A stretch of DNA of 37,080 nucleotides from an uncultured Prevotella sp. Its GTDB lineage: Bacteria > Bacteroidota > Bacteroidia > Bacteroidales > Bacteroidaceae. Of the stretch, positions 7,847-15,460 are shown piece by piece. The DNA is taken from assembly GCA_900554545.1 (NCBI GenBank), contig USHW01000018.1, positions 1-37,080 of the forward strand, given 5' to 3'. The translations under genes were made by a program, and so were the position numbers. Every line of letters starts with the position of its first letter. The stretch's first letter is position 1. The notes below the pieces were generated by a model. The model was not told where the DNA came from. It saw only the letters and a list, made by a program, of their open reading frames with translations, and did not search any database.

Positions 7847-10279
7847 ATGAAGTATGTGATTATTGGCGGCGTGGCAGGTGGAGCAACCGCAGCTGCACGA
7901 TTGAGGAGAGTTGACGAGATGTCGGAAATCATCTTGTTGGAGAAGGGCAAGTACATATCGTATGCCAACTGTGGATTACCTTATTATATAGGCGGCATTA
8001 TTGAAGAACGCGGCAAGCTGTTGTTGCAGACTCCGGAGTCGTTTGGACGGCGTTTCCGCATCGATGTGCGTGTGGAAAACGAGGCTACGGCAATAGACAC
8101 TGAGAAGAGAACCGTGCTTATACGAAGAGCCGACGGCTCGGAATACGAAGAGACATACGACAAGCTCCTGCTGTCGCCCGGTTCAACGCCGGTTCGTCCG
8201 CCATTGGAAGGCATCGACTTGGACGGTATCTTCACGCTGCGCAACGTTGAAGACACCGACAACATAAAGCGTTACATCACGGAAAAGCAGGTCAAGCGTG
8301 CAGTAGTTGTGGGCGCGGGCTTCATCGGTTTGGAAATGGCGGAGAACCTGCACCACGCCGGAGTGGCGGTATCTGTTGTCGAGATGGGCAACCAGGTGAT
8401 GGCACCAATAGATTATTCCATGGCCGCTCCAATCCACCAACACCTTGCCGACAAGGGCGTTTCGCTGTACCTTGAAGAAGGAGTGACAGGCTTCAGCCGC
8501 GACGGAAACGGCCTGACGGCACACCTGAAAAGCGGCAAAAGCATCGTTGCCGACATGGTACTGCTGTCTATCGGAGTGCGTCCGGCCACGGCATTGGCCA
8601 AGGCCGCAGGCATAAAAACCGGCGAAACGGGCGGCATCTGGGTTGACTCTTACCTGCAAACATCGGCAAAGGACGTTTACGCCGTCGGCGACGCAATCGA
8701 GTTTCCGCATCCGCTTACCGGCAAGCCGTGGCTCAACTACCTTGCGAACCCTGCCAACCGGCAAGGCCGCATAGTTGCCGACAACATGGCATTAGGCAAC
8801 ACTGTGAAATACGAAGGCGCGATAGGAACGTCCATCGCAAAAGTGTTCGACCTCACAGTGGCCTCTACCGGACTGGCCGCCAAGCGCCTGAAGCAGATGG
8901 GAATGGACTACCGCAGTTCGGTTATTCACTCGTCATCGCACGCCGGATATTACCCCGACGCACTTCCGCTGACGCTGAAACTGACCTTCCATCCTACCAC
9001 AGGGAAGCTCTACGGGGCGCAATGCGTCGGCTATGAGGGCGTTGACAAGCGCATTGACCAGATTGCGCAGCTAATCAAGCGCGGCGGAACAGTGTATGAC
9101 CTGACGCAGACCGAGCACACATACGCACCGCCTTTCTCATCGGCCAAAGACCCGATTGCCATAGCAGGCTACGTCGCTTCCAACATAATCAGCGGCGCGA
9201 TGCCTGTCATCACATGGCGCGAACTGCAGGCGAAAAAGGACAATGTGACGCTGATTGACGTCCGCACAGCCGAGGAACATTCGTTCGGCACGATACCCGG
9301 AGCGGTAAACATCCCGGTGGACGAGCTGCGCAACCGCCTTGACGAGATACCGACGGACAAGCCCGTGGTGCTGTTCTGCGCCGTCGGACTGCGCGGTTAT
9401 CTTGCATTGCGCATACTCACAGGGCACGGATATAGCAACGTGCGCAACCTTACCGGCGGCTACAAGACATTCGCCGCGGCAACGGCACCGGTTCCGCCGC
9501 CCTCCCCTCAAAACACCGAAGCCACCCCGACGGCAGGCGGCAGCAACGGCACGGACACGCTGAAGATTAACGCCTGCGGACTGCAATGCCCCGGACCGAT
9601 AATGAAAGTGAAGCAGGCGATTGACAATGCCGCGCCGGGACAACGGGTGGAGGTGACGGCTACCGACGCCGGATTTGCCCGCGACGCGGAAGCATGGTGC
9701 AACACGACAGGCAACAAGCTCATCGGAAAGAGCGAGAACAAAGGCCGCTACACGGTAGTTATTGAGAAAGGAAACGACTGCCCCACCCCGGCGATAGCCC
9801 CGACGGGCGGCCGCGGCAAGACATTCATCATGTTCAGCGACAACCTTGACAAAGCTCTTGCAACCTTCGTGCTGGCCAACGGCGCGGCGGCCACAGGCCA
9901 GAAAGTGTCGATATTCTTCACGTTCTGGGGACTGAACGTCATCAAGAAAGTGCATAAACCCGTCGTGCAGAAAGACATTTTCGGACGGATGTTCGGCTGG
10001 ATGCTGCCCTCTAACTCGCTGAAGCTGAAGCTGTCGCAGATGAACATGCTGGGCATCGGCAGCCGGATGATGCGTTACTTGATGAAGCAAAAGGGCGTTG
10101 ACTCGCTTGAAACACTGCGCGAACAGGCACGGCAGCAGGGCGTAGAGTTCATCGCCTGCCAAATGTCGATGGACGTGATGGGCGTAAGCCGCGAAGAACT
10201 GCTTGACGGCGTGACCATAGGAGGCGTGGCAACCTACATGGAACGCGCCGACAAGGCTAATGTAAACCTCTTCATCTGA
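7847..10279 (+). CDS. CoA-disulfide reductase-rhodanese-TusA-DsrE four-domain fusion
   Basis: This is an 810-residue fusion. Residues 1 to about 445 form a FAD/NAD(P)-disulfide oxidoreductase of the CoADR type: N-terminal GGVAGGATAAARLRR and the redox cysteine C42 in SYANCGLPY. A rhodanese domain (about 450-555) follows, with C511 in the loop CAVGLR. A TusA domain (about 572-645) has C581 in the CPGP motif. A DsrE/DsrE2-like domain (about 665-810) has C771 in FIACQMSMDVMG. Every catalytic or carrier cysteine is present, so the protein could reduce persulfides or polysulfides and pass sulfane sulfur between its own domains. I chose the ATG at 7847 (MKYVIIGG); an in-frame ATG at 7817 is possible. 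A MarR gene follows within 52 bases. Confidence 0.92.
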   Translation: MKYVIIGGVAGGATAAARLRRVDEMSEIILLEKGKYISYANCGLPYYIGGIIEERGKLLLQTPESFGRRFRIDVRVENEATAIDTEKRTVLIRRADGSEYEETYDKLLLSPGSTPVRPPLEGIDLDGIFTLRNVEDTDNIKRYITEKQVKRAVVVGAGFIGLEMAENLHHAGVAVSVVEMGNQVMAPIDYSMAAPIHQHLADKGVSLYLEEGVTGFSRDGNGLTAHLKSGKSIVADMVLLSIGVRPATALAKAAGIKTGETGGIWVDSYLQTSAKDVYAVGDAIEFPHPLTGKPWLNYLANPANRQGRIVADNMALGNTVKYEGAIGTSIAKVFDLTVASTGLAAKRLKQMGMDYRSSVIHSSSHAGYYPDALPLTLKLTFHPTTGKLYGAQCVGYEGVDKRIDQIAQLIKRGGTVYDLTQTEHTYAPPFSSAKDPIAIAGYVASNIISGAMPVITWRELQAKKDNVTLIDVRTAEEHSFGTIPGAVNIPVDELRNRLDEIPTDKPVVLFCAVGLRGYLALRILTGHGYSNVRNLTGGYKTFAAATAPVPPPSPQNTEATPTAGGSNGTDTLKINACGLQCPGPIMKVKQAIDNAAPGQRVEVTATDAGFARDAEAWCNTTGNKLIGKSENKGRYTVVIEKGNDCPTPAIAPTGGRGKTFIMFSDNLDKALATFVLANGAAATGQKVSIFFTFWGLNVIKKVHKPVVQKDIFGRMFGWMLPSNSLKLKLSQMNMLGIGSRMMRYLMKQKGVDSLETLREQARQQGVEFIACQMSMDVMGVSREELLDGVTIGGVATYMERADKANVNLFI

Positions 10280-10330
10280 TGCCCCGGCACGGATTAACGC
10301 ATCGTCATCACCATAAGACTTAAAAGCAAG

Positions 10331-10693
10331 ATGGACAACACTTTATGCAAAATACGCGACCTGTACCGCGCCATAGCCGAGTTTGAAAGTTCGTTCTCGA
10401 AGACCTACGGCATATCGCTTAACGAGGGGATGCTGCTCTGCACCCTGCTTGACAAAGGCCGGATGACATCGAGCGAGCTTGCCGACGCACTCGGACTGTC
10501 GCACTCGAACGCGTCGAAAGTAATCCGTTCGGCCGAGGAAAAAGACCTGATAACCCGTCAGGTGGGGCAGAAAGACAAGCGGCAGATGAACTTCATACCG
10601 ACAGCCGCAGGCCGGGAGCTAATCACGCGGATTAAAGCCGCAACCTTCCAACTGCCCGAACTCTTGGAAAAGGCCGTGGCCCATACCGCCTGA
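10331..10693 (+). CDS. MarR-family transcriptional regulator
   Basis: This 120-residue protein has the MarR winged-helix pattern: an N-terminal dimerisation helix, then the HTH TSSELADALGLSHSNASKVIR (about 56-76), then the wing EEKDLITRQVGQKDKRQMNF, and a C-terminal helix. It follows the sulfur-transfer fusion by 51 bases and is probably cotranscribed, so it may control that gene. Cysteines occur at positions 6 and 37, which leaves room for redox or persulfide sensing, but this is only a guess. The gene ends at a strong terminator. Confidence 0.85.
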   Translation: MDNTLCKIRDLYRAIAEFESSFSKTYGISLNEGMLLCTLLDKGRMTSSELADALGLSHSNASKVIRSAEEKDLITRQVGQKDKRQMNFIPTAAGRELITRIKAATFQLPELLEKAVAHTA

Positions 10694-10725
10694 CGCGCCA
10701 AGGCTACAGGCGCATCAACATGCAA

Positions 10726-10760
10726 GCCCCTAAAAGCAGCACACGCTTTTAGGGGCTTTT
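10726..10760 (+). terminator. Rho-independent terminator after marR
   Basis: A perfect 12-bp stem (10726-10737 GCCCCTAAAAGC with 10745-10756) and a seven-base loop are followed by TTTT. It lies 32 bases after the marR stop. Confidence 0.88.
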
Positions 10761-10789
10761 AGTTTGCGGTTAACAGTAAAGAGATTTAC

Positions 10790-10878
10790 AAAAGGCCATC
10801 TTTTGCATTGCGAAAGACCGTCTTTTACACGCCAAAAGGCCACCTTTTGCACGGCGAAAGAGCACCTTTTGCAACGCC
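10790..10878. repeat. 22-bp-period intergenic array B (4 units)
   Basis: Four units start at 10790, 10812, 10834 and 10856, exactly 22 bases apart: AAAAGGCCATCTTTTGC, GAAAGACCGTCTTTTAC, AAAAGGCCACCTTTTGC and GAAAGAGCACCTTTTGC. All four are in the same orientation, so this array does not fold as neatly as array A. It lies just after the marR terminator, in the 314-base gap before the next gene. Confidence 0.85.
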
Positions 10879-10971
10879 TTAAATCATCGCCGCGTAAATA
10901 ATTGATTGCCAGTGACTTGCCAAATACTGGAAAAATAAGTCTGAAAAGATACAACCGACAAAATAATTTTG

Positions 10972-10979
10972 TACTTTTG
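10972..10979 (+). promoter_or_regulatory. -7 box upstream of small secreted-protein gene
   Basis: TACTTTTG followed by C matches TAnnTTTG and lies 28 bases before the ATG at 11008. A matching -33 TTTG is not evident. Confidence 0.5.
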
Positions 10980-11007
10980 CATTGAACAGACATTAAAAGC
11001 CACAGTC

Positions 11008-11322
11008 ATGAAAAGCAGCATAAGGAATAATATATTGCCGACAATAGTGCTCTTTGCCGCCACCACCCTTTGCACGCCTGCATACTGCCAGCAAAACCAA
11101 CAGACAAAGGACACAGCACAAAAGAACCTTACAGAACAGAAAAACGACAGCACCACGACAACCATTAACCGCCCCATAGCTGTGCGCGACACCATGCGGC
11201 TAAAGCTGAACCGCCGCATAACAAGCAGGAAAGCGGCACAGACACCACCGCTAAAAATGCCAAAGGGAAAGGCGGAAGAACCGTGGGTGGGCGGTCTTCT
11301 GAAAGATATTGTGTTCCATTGA
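11008..11322 (+). CDS. Small secreted protein of unknown function
   Basis: This 104-residue protein has a clear signal peptide (MKSSIRNNILPTIVLFAATT, cleavage probably after AYC or at Q near residue 28). A Q/K/T-rich low-complexity stretch, a basic segment (MRLKLNRRITSRKAA) and a short conserved-looking tail EPWVGGLLKDIVFH follow. I do not recognise a family. The ATG at 11008 is preferred to 10969 because the signal peptide starts there and the -7 box would overlap the earlier start. It stands alone between the 22-bp array and an AT-rich cassette. Confidence 0.6.
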   Translation: MKSSIRNNILPTIVLFAATTLCTPAYCQQNQQTKDTAQKNLTEQKNDSTTTTINRPIAVRDTMRLKLNRRITSRKAAQTPPLKMPKGKAEEPWVGGLLKDIVFH

Positions 11323-11416
11323 GAAACAAAAGAAAGAAGAATAAAAGCGCAATCACTTCACGAACACTTTTCATTCCATCAGACATAAAATAAAAACTTA
11401 TTATTCAACACATAAT

Positions 11417-11447
11417 TTTGCAATCTTACTTTTTCTGCTTATTTTTG
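11417..11447 (+). promoter_or_regulatory. Promoter of the AT-rich small-gene cassette
   Basis: TTTG (11417-11420), 19 bases, then TATTTTTG (11440-11447), a full consensus match. The first ATG of the cassette is 39 bases downstream. The 164-base gap from 11323 otherwise shows nothing recognisable. Confidence 0.7.
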
Positions 11448-11486
11448 CAAAAGGAAAGGAAGAATATTATTAAACAGCATACAAAT

Positions 11487-11627
11487 ATGGGACATAAAAT
11501 ATCAAATCCTGACAAAAGAAACCAAAGATTGGCAGACCAATCTTTGGAGAAGGATTTTGTATTTACCGATGTTACAAGAGAGGAATTGGACAAAAGGCGA
11601 ATTCCCGTATATTCATATTTGCTGTAA
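11487..11627 (+). CDS. Small protein, 46 aa, first gene of a coupled pair
   Basis: A short charged protein (MGHKISNPDKRNQRLADQSL to RRIPVYSYLL) with no signal peptide or membrane segment. Its stop overlaps the next start as TAATG, a sign of translational coupling. A promoter lies directly upstream. The AT-rich composition differs from the GC-rich neighbours and suggests acquired DNA. I do not recognise the family. A small upstream partner of a larger gene can be an antitoxin or accessory subunit, but nothing here proves it. Confidence 0.6.
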   Translation: MGHKISNPDKRNQRLADQSLEKDFVFTDVTREELDKRRIPVYSYLL

Positions 11628-12156
11628 TGCTTGAAAGTTCATATCCATTCCACTTCATAATGAACGAATATGAGGAAAAGCCTGACGAGGGCTTTTCTCA
11701 TTTAATGCTGTACACTTTCAAGTCAACAAAATCAAATCTCACGTACATTGTACGGGTAGAAGTTTACAAATATCATATTTACGCCGTAAAGTTCTACCTG
11801 AAAAACATGCAGCATTCAAAAAACAAATACCGCATAGCGACAAACACTTATGAGCCAAGAAGGATAATCAACACGTGCATTAACATCATGCTTTCAATAT
11901 ATGAAAAAGACCATAAAGCGTCATTCGGTTTCATAGGGGCAAACGGCATGGACGAAGACAACACCTGCTGCACGAAGCGTTACCGGTTTTATTCAAGGAT
12001 TGTGGCGACATATTTCAGCACGGAAAGATTTTACCACAAGGAAAACAAGGAAAAAGCGCATATATGCTGATAAACAACGAGGCTCTCGAAGAAAATCCCA
12101 ACTTGATAAAAGAAATAGAAAAGTTCTTCACCGAGAGATACGATTACTTCGACTGA
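11627..12156 (+). pseudogene. Hypothetical protein (DUF6169-like?) with apparent frameshift near 12051
   Basis: The first frame (11627-12070) encodes 147 residues beginning MLESSYPFHFIMNEYEEKPD, with an acidic and aromatic mix and no signal peptide. It stops after KEKAHIC. Adding one A to the A5 run at 12051-12055 would continue the reading as KSAYMLINNEALEENPNL and on to FFTERYDYFD, giving about 176 residues. That tail can otherwise only be read as a 30-residue frame from the ATG at 12064. The shape recalls the Bacteroidetes DUF6169 family, from memory and unverified. The break may be a real mutation or a sequencing error. The gene is coupled to the 46-residue gene before it. Confidence 0.55.
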
Positions 12157-12186
12157 CATCAAAGATAATTTACCGTCACTACTTCT

Positions 12187-12606
12187 TTACCGCATGAGCC
12201 AGCGGCCTTTGTGGTGGACCATAGGCACGACCACCTCCTCGTTCAGGCTGTCGCCGAGGCACAGCACGAGGAAAACGTCTGATGTGCGGACGTGCGATTT
12301 CTTGTCGGGCGACATTATCGTGTCGTTGACAAAGCGCATGATGCGCACGCCGCTTACGCCGCGGTGTTCCGCCTCCATGCGCCCCACGAACATCGAGGCG
12401 TTGGCTTCAAGCTGCTCGCGGTATGACGGCGGAATGGTATCAGGCAGGTACATGCCGCGCACAAAGTAAGCGTAGTTCCGGGCAAAGAGCGAGTCATAAT
12501 ACTCCTTTGCAGCCCTCGCAGCCGCGTCGTCAGGTTTCTTTTCGCCCGAACAGGAGAAAAAAGACAGGGCGAAACAAGTCAGTGTAAAAATGAAAAGTTT
12601 ACGCAT
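12187..12606 (-). CDS. Small predicted lipoprotein, unknown function
   Basis: This 139-residue protein has a lipoprotein signal sequence MRKLFIFTLTCFALSFFSC, with the lipidated cysteine at residue 19. A soluble domain begins AARAAKEYYDSLFARNYAYFVRG and ends EEVVVPMVHHKGRWLM. The KEYYDSLFARNYAYFVRGM helix followed by strands ending in a GRW pattern resembles NTF2-like lipoproteins (such as DUF4878-type), but I could not confirm this. It is expected at the outer or inner membrane. It lies downstream of der on the same strand, separated by a long inverted repeat. Confidence 0.75.
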   Translation of the reverse strand: MRKLFIFTLTCFALSFFSCSGEKKPDDAAARAAKEYYDSLFARNYAYFVRGMYLPDTIPPSYREQLEANASMFVGRMEAEHRGVSGVRIMRFVNDTIMSPDKKSHVRTSDVFLVLCLGDSLNEEVVVPMVHHKGRWLMR

Positions 12607-12633
12607 GGAAGGATATTTTTAGAAGTTATAGAA

Positions 12634-12801
12634 GTTATGGGAAGTTAAAGAAGTTAGAGCCAAATGACTTGTTAAGTGAAGAATTAAAAGTGAAAAATGA
12701 ATAATTGGGCATACGCCTTCATCTATATGATTATTCATTTTTCATTAATCATTGTTCATTTAACAAGTCATTTGGCTCTAACTTCTTTAACTTCCCATAA
12801 C
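12634..12801. repeat. Long inverted repeat with 42-bp perfect arms
   Basis: 12634-12675 and 12760-12801 are perfect inverted copies over 42 bp. The 84-base centre contains a second, nested pair built on TGAAAAATGAATAAT and its complement. Short repeats of GAAGTTA(T/A) border it on both sides. The element fills the gap between der and the lipoprotein gene. It could be a miniature mobile element or a long terminator hairpin. Confidence 0.85.
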
Positions 12802-12821
12802 TCCTTTAACTTCTTAACAAA

Positions 12822-14135
12822 TTATTTCTGCCTTATAAAGATATTAATCGGCGAGCCGGTGAGCTTCCAGTTCTCGCGGATTTTGTTCTCGAGGAAGCGC
12901 TTGTAAGGCTCTTTGACGTACTGCGGCAGGTTTGCATAGAACACAAACGACGGTATCTTCGTGTTCGGAAGCTGCGAACAGTACTTGATTTTGATGTACT
13001 TGCCCTTGATTGAAGGCGGCGGATAAGCCTCGATAAGGGGCAGCATGACCTCGTTGAGCCGTGTCGTCCCGATTTTCAGTTTGCGGCTAAGATACACATC
13101 CTTTGCCGTTTCGAGCACCTTGAAAATGCGCTGCTTTGTCAGCGCCGAGGCGTAGATTATGGGAAAATCGGTGAACGGAGCCATGCGCTCACGTATTGCG
13201 TTGGTGAACGTGTCGATTACTTTCTGGTTCTTGTCGGGCACGAGGTCCCACTTGTTCACCACCACGACGAGGCTCTTGTTGTTCTTCTGTATAATCTGAA
13301 AGATGTTCATGTCCTGCATCTCTATGCCCCTTGTGGCGTCGAGCATGAGTATGCATACATCCGAATTCTCGATTGCACGGATTGAGCGCATCACGCTGTA
13401 AAACTCCAAGTTCTCCGTAACCTTGCTCTTGCGGCGTATTCCAGCCGTATCGACAAGGTAGAAGTCGAAGCCGAACTTGTCGTAACGCGTGTAGATACTG
13501 TCGCGCGTCGTGCCGGCTATTTCGGTCACAATGTTGCGGTCTTCGCCTATGAAGGCGTTGATTATGCTGCTCTTGCCTACGTTGGGGCGGCCTACAACGG
13601 CGAAGCGCGGTATGCCTTCTTCAAGCAGTTCGCCGCTGTCTTCCTTGAGCTTTGACACCACGATGTCAAGCAGGTCGCCGGTACCGCCGCCGCTAATGCT
13701 GCTTATGCAGATGGGGTCTCCCAAGCCGAGCTTGTAGAAGTCGGCTGCGTAAAACTGCTGTGCGCTGTTGTCCACCTTGTTGACGACAAGCAATACGGGC
13801 AGCTTTGTGCGGCGGAGAATGGCGGCAACGTCCTCGTCAAGATCGGTCACACCTGTGCCCACGTCAACGAGAAACAGCACAAGGTCGGCCTCCTCTGTAG
13901 CCACAATGACCTGCTTTCGTATCTCTTCCTCGAATATGTCGTCAGAGTTGACGACCCATCCGCCTGTATCTACTACGGAAAACTCGCGCCCGTTCCAGTC
14001 GCACTTGCCATATTGGCGGTCGCGCGTGGTGCCGGCCACATCGCTGACGATGGCCTGGCGCGACTTGGTAAGGCGGTTGAAAAGTGTAGACTTGCCCACG
14101 TTCGGGCGGCCTACTATCGCTACTAAATTTGCCAT
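12822..14135 (-). CDS. der: GTPase Der (EngA), ribosome assembly
   Basis: Der is an essential GTPase with two tandem G domains and a KH-like C-terminal domain that acts in 50S subunit maturation. The 437-residue protein begins MANLVAIVGRPNVGKSTLFN. A second P-loop GRPNVGKSS appears near residue 180, with DTGG/DTAG and NKVD/NKWD motifs in each half, and a C-terminal KH-like domain. I start it at 14135; the extra residues upstream to 14189 do not belong to the family. It lies 155 bases downstream of era with no obvious promoter between, so the two are probably cotranscribed. Confidence 0.95.
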   Translation of the reverse strand: MANLVAIVGRPNVGKSTLFNRLTKSRQAIVSDVAGTTRDRQYGKCDWNGREFSVVDTGGWVVNSDDIFEEEIRKQVIVATEEADLVLFLVDVGTGVTDLDEDVAAILRRTKLPVLLVVNKVDNSAQQFYAADFYKLGLGDPICISSISGGGTGDLLDIVVSKLKEDSGELLEEGIPRFAVVGRPNVGKSSIINAFIGEDRNIVTEIAGTTRDSIYTRYDKFGFDFYLVDTAGIRRKSKVTENLEFYSVMRSIRAIENSDVCILMLDATRGIEMQDMNIFQIIQKNNKSLVVVVNKWDLVPDKNQKVIDTFTNAIRERMAPFTDFPIIYASALTKQRIFKVLETAKDVYLSRKLKIGTTRLNEVMLPLIEAYPPPSIKGKYIKIKYCSQLPNTKIPSFVFYANLPQYVKEPYKRFLENKIRENWKLTGSPINIFIRQK

Positions 14136-14290
14136 ATACTTATTTTTAAAATGAAGAGTGAAGAACGAAGGGTGAAAAATCCGACACAAACCGGATTGTC
14201 ACACGACGACGAACGACACTGACTTCACAATTATTCATACTTCAAGAGCAAATCAATTATCCACCCTTCACTTTTAATCCTTAGTCAAAC

Positions 14291-15172
14291 TCACTCCGGA
14301 TTATACCCGAAGTTGTCAAGCTCGCGCTTCGAACTGCGCCAGTCCTTGTCCACCTTCACGAAGGTTTCAAGGTAAACGGGCTTGCCGAAAAAGCGCTCAA
14401 GAGCCTTGCGCGCCTCTGTGCTCATCTTCTTCAGGGCCACGCCCCGGTGCCCTATGATGATGCCTTTCTGCGAGTCGCGCTCGACATATATCACTGCGTT
14501 GATGTGTATGTGGCGGTCGTCCTCCTTAAAGCTCTCCACCGTCACCTCGACCGAGTAAGGTATTTCCTTGTCGTAATAGAGAAGGATTTTCTCCCTTATT
14601 ATCTCGCTTACGAAGAAGCGCGCTGGCTTGTCGGTAAGCTGGTCTTTGTCGAAATACGGCGGCGAGTCGGGCAACAGCTCCTTTATCCGCTTCAGGAGGA
14701 TGTCCGTGCCAAACTTGTTTTTGGCCGAGATTGGCAGGATTTCGGCATCGGGCAGCAGCGTGTGCCACTTCTCCACAAGCTCGCCAAGCTTCGTCTGGTC
14801 GCTCTCGTCAATCTTGTTGATGAGCAACAGCACAGGGATGGTCATCTTCCTCACCTTATCAAGGAAGTCCATGTTCTTCTCCGGGTTCTCCACAACGTCT
14901 GTGACGTAAAGCAACACGTCGGCATCCTTCAGCGCCGACTCCGAGAAAGCCAGCATCGACTCCTGCAGCTTGTAGTTGGGCTTGAGCACTCCGGGCGTGT
15001 CCGAGAACACTATCTGCATGTCGTCAGTGTTCACTATGCCCATAATCCTGTGGCGCGTGGTCTGCGCCTTGAACGTGGCAATGCTTATACGCTCGCCCAC
15101 AAGCCGGTTCATCAGTGTCGACTTGCCCACATTGGGGTTGCCAACTATGTTCACAAATCCTGCCTTGTGCAT
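14291..15172 (-). CDS. era: GTPase Era, 30S assembly
   Basis: Era is a membrane-associated GTPase that binds the 3' end of 16S rRNA and takes part in 30S assembly. The 293-residue protein has GNPNVGKST (about 11-19), DTPG, NKID and SAK motifs, then a KH domain with GIIIGHRGVALKKM. It has its own promoter at 15237-15266. In other Bacteroidales era usually follows fabH directly; here almost 17 kb lie between them. Confidence 0.95.
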   Translation of the reverse strand: MHKAGFVNIVGNPNVGKSTLMNRLVGERISIATFKAQTTRHRIMGIVNTDDMQIVFSDTPGVLKPNYKLQESMLAFSESALKDADVLLYVTDVVENPEKNMDFLDKVRKMTIPVLLLINKIDESDQTKLGELVEKWHTLLPDAEILPISAKNKFGTDILLKRIKELLPDSPPYFDKDQLTDKPARFFVSEIIREKILLYYDKEIPYSVEVTVESFKEDDRHIHINAVIYVERDSQKGIIIGHRGVALKKMSTEARKALERFFGKPVYLETFVKVDKDWRSSKRELDNFGYNPE

Positions 15173-15236
15173 ATGTTTCTTTTTGTTTCAGGCCGTCCGC
15201 AGGCTCATCCTGCGGCATCGGCAACCATCAAGTTTG

Positions 15237-15266
15237 CAAATATACGGATTTTTTTCGGTACCGCAA
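15237..15266 (-). promoter_or_regulatory. Promoter of era
   Basis: On the minus strand TTG (15264-15266), 19 bases, then TATATTTG (15237-15244), about 65 bases upstream of the era ATG. This lets era-der be expressed independently of fabH. Confidence 0.65.
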
Positions 15267-15318
15267 GCGTTTGCATCAGGCACCGGGCCGAAATGCCGAC
15301 AAAAAGATGTTAAAAAGA

Positions 15319-15401
15319 GAAAGGTGGCCTTTTGGTCCGCGAAAGAAGGCCTTTTAGAGGCTGATATGCCACCTTTCAGACGATAAAAGGCCGCAAAACC
15401 A
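15319..15401. repeat. 22-bp-period intergenic array C (4 units)
   Basis: Units start at 15319 (GAAAGGTGGCCTTTTGG), 15341 (GAAAGAAGGCCTTTTAG), 15363 (GATATGCCACCTTTCAG) and 15385 (AAAAGGCCGCAAAACC), all exactly 22 bases apart. The last unit runs into the terminator hairpin. The array lies downstream of the 443-residue secreted protein gene. Confidence 0.8.
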
Positions 15402-15427
15402 TGAACGGCATGGTTTTTGCGGCCTTT
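15386..15427 (-). terminator. Terminator hairpin at the end of the secreted-protein block
   Basis: 15386-15403 (AAAGGCCGCAAAACCATG) pairs with 15409-15427, with one bulged base and a five-base loop. It lies 34 bases after the stop of the last secreted-protein gene on the minus strand. Confidence 0.7.
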
Positions 15428-15460
15428 GCCTTTCAAGCGAGGGCTATGCGCCCCGCCCGT

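Noticed and set aside
9137..10162. 341-aa minus-strand frame inside the sulfur-transfer gene
   Set aside because: Antisense to a clear coding region with conserved domains; composition is typical of a shadow frame.
14447..15313. 288-aa + strand frame across era
   Set aside because: Antisense to era and its promoter; no protein features.
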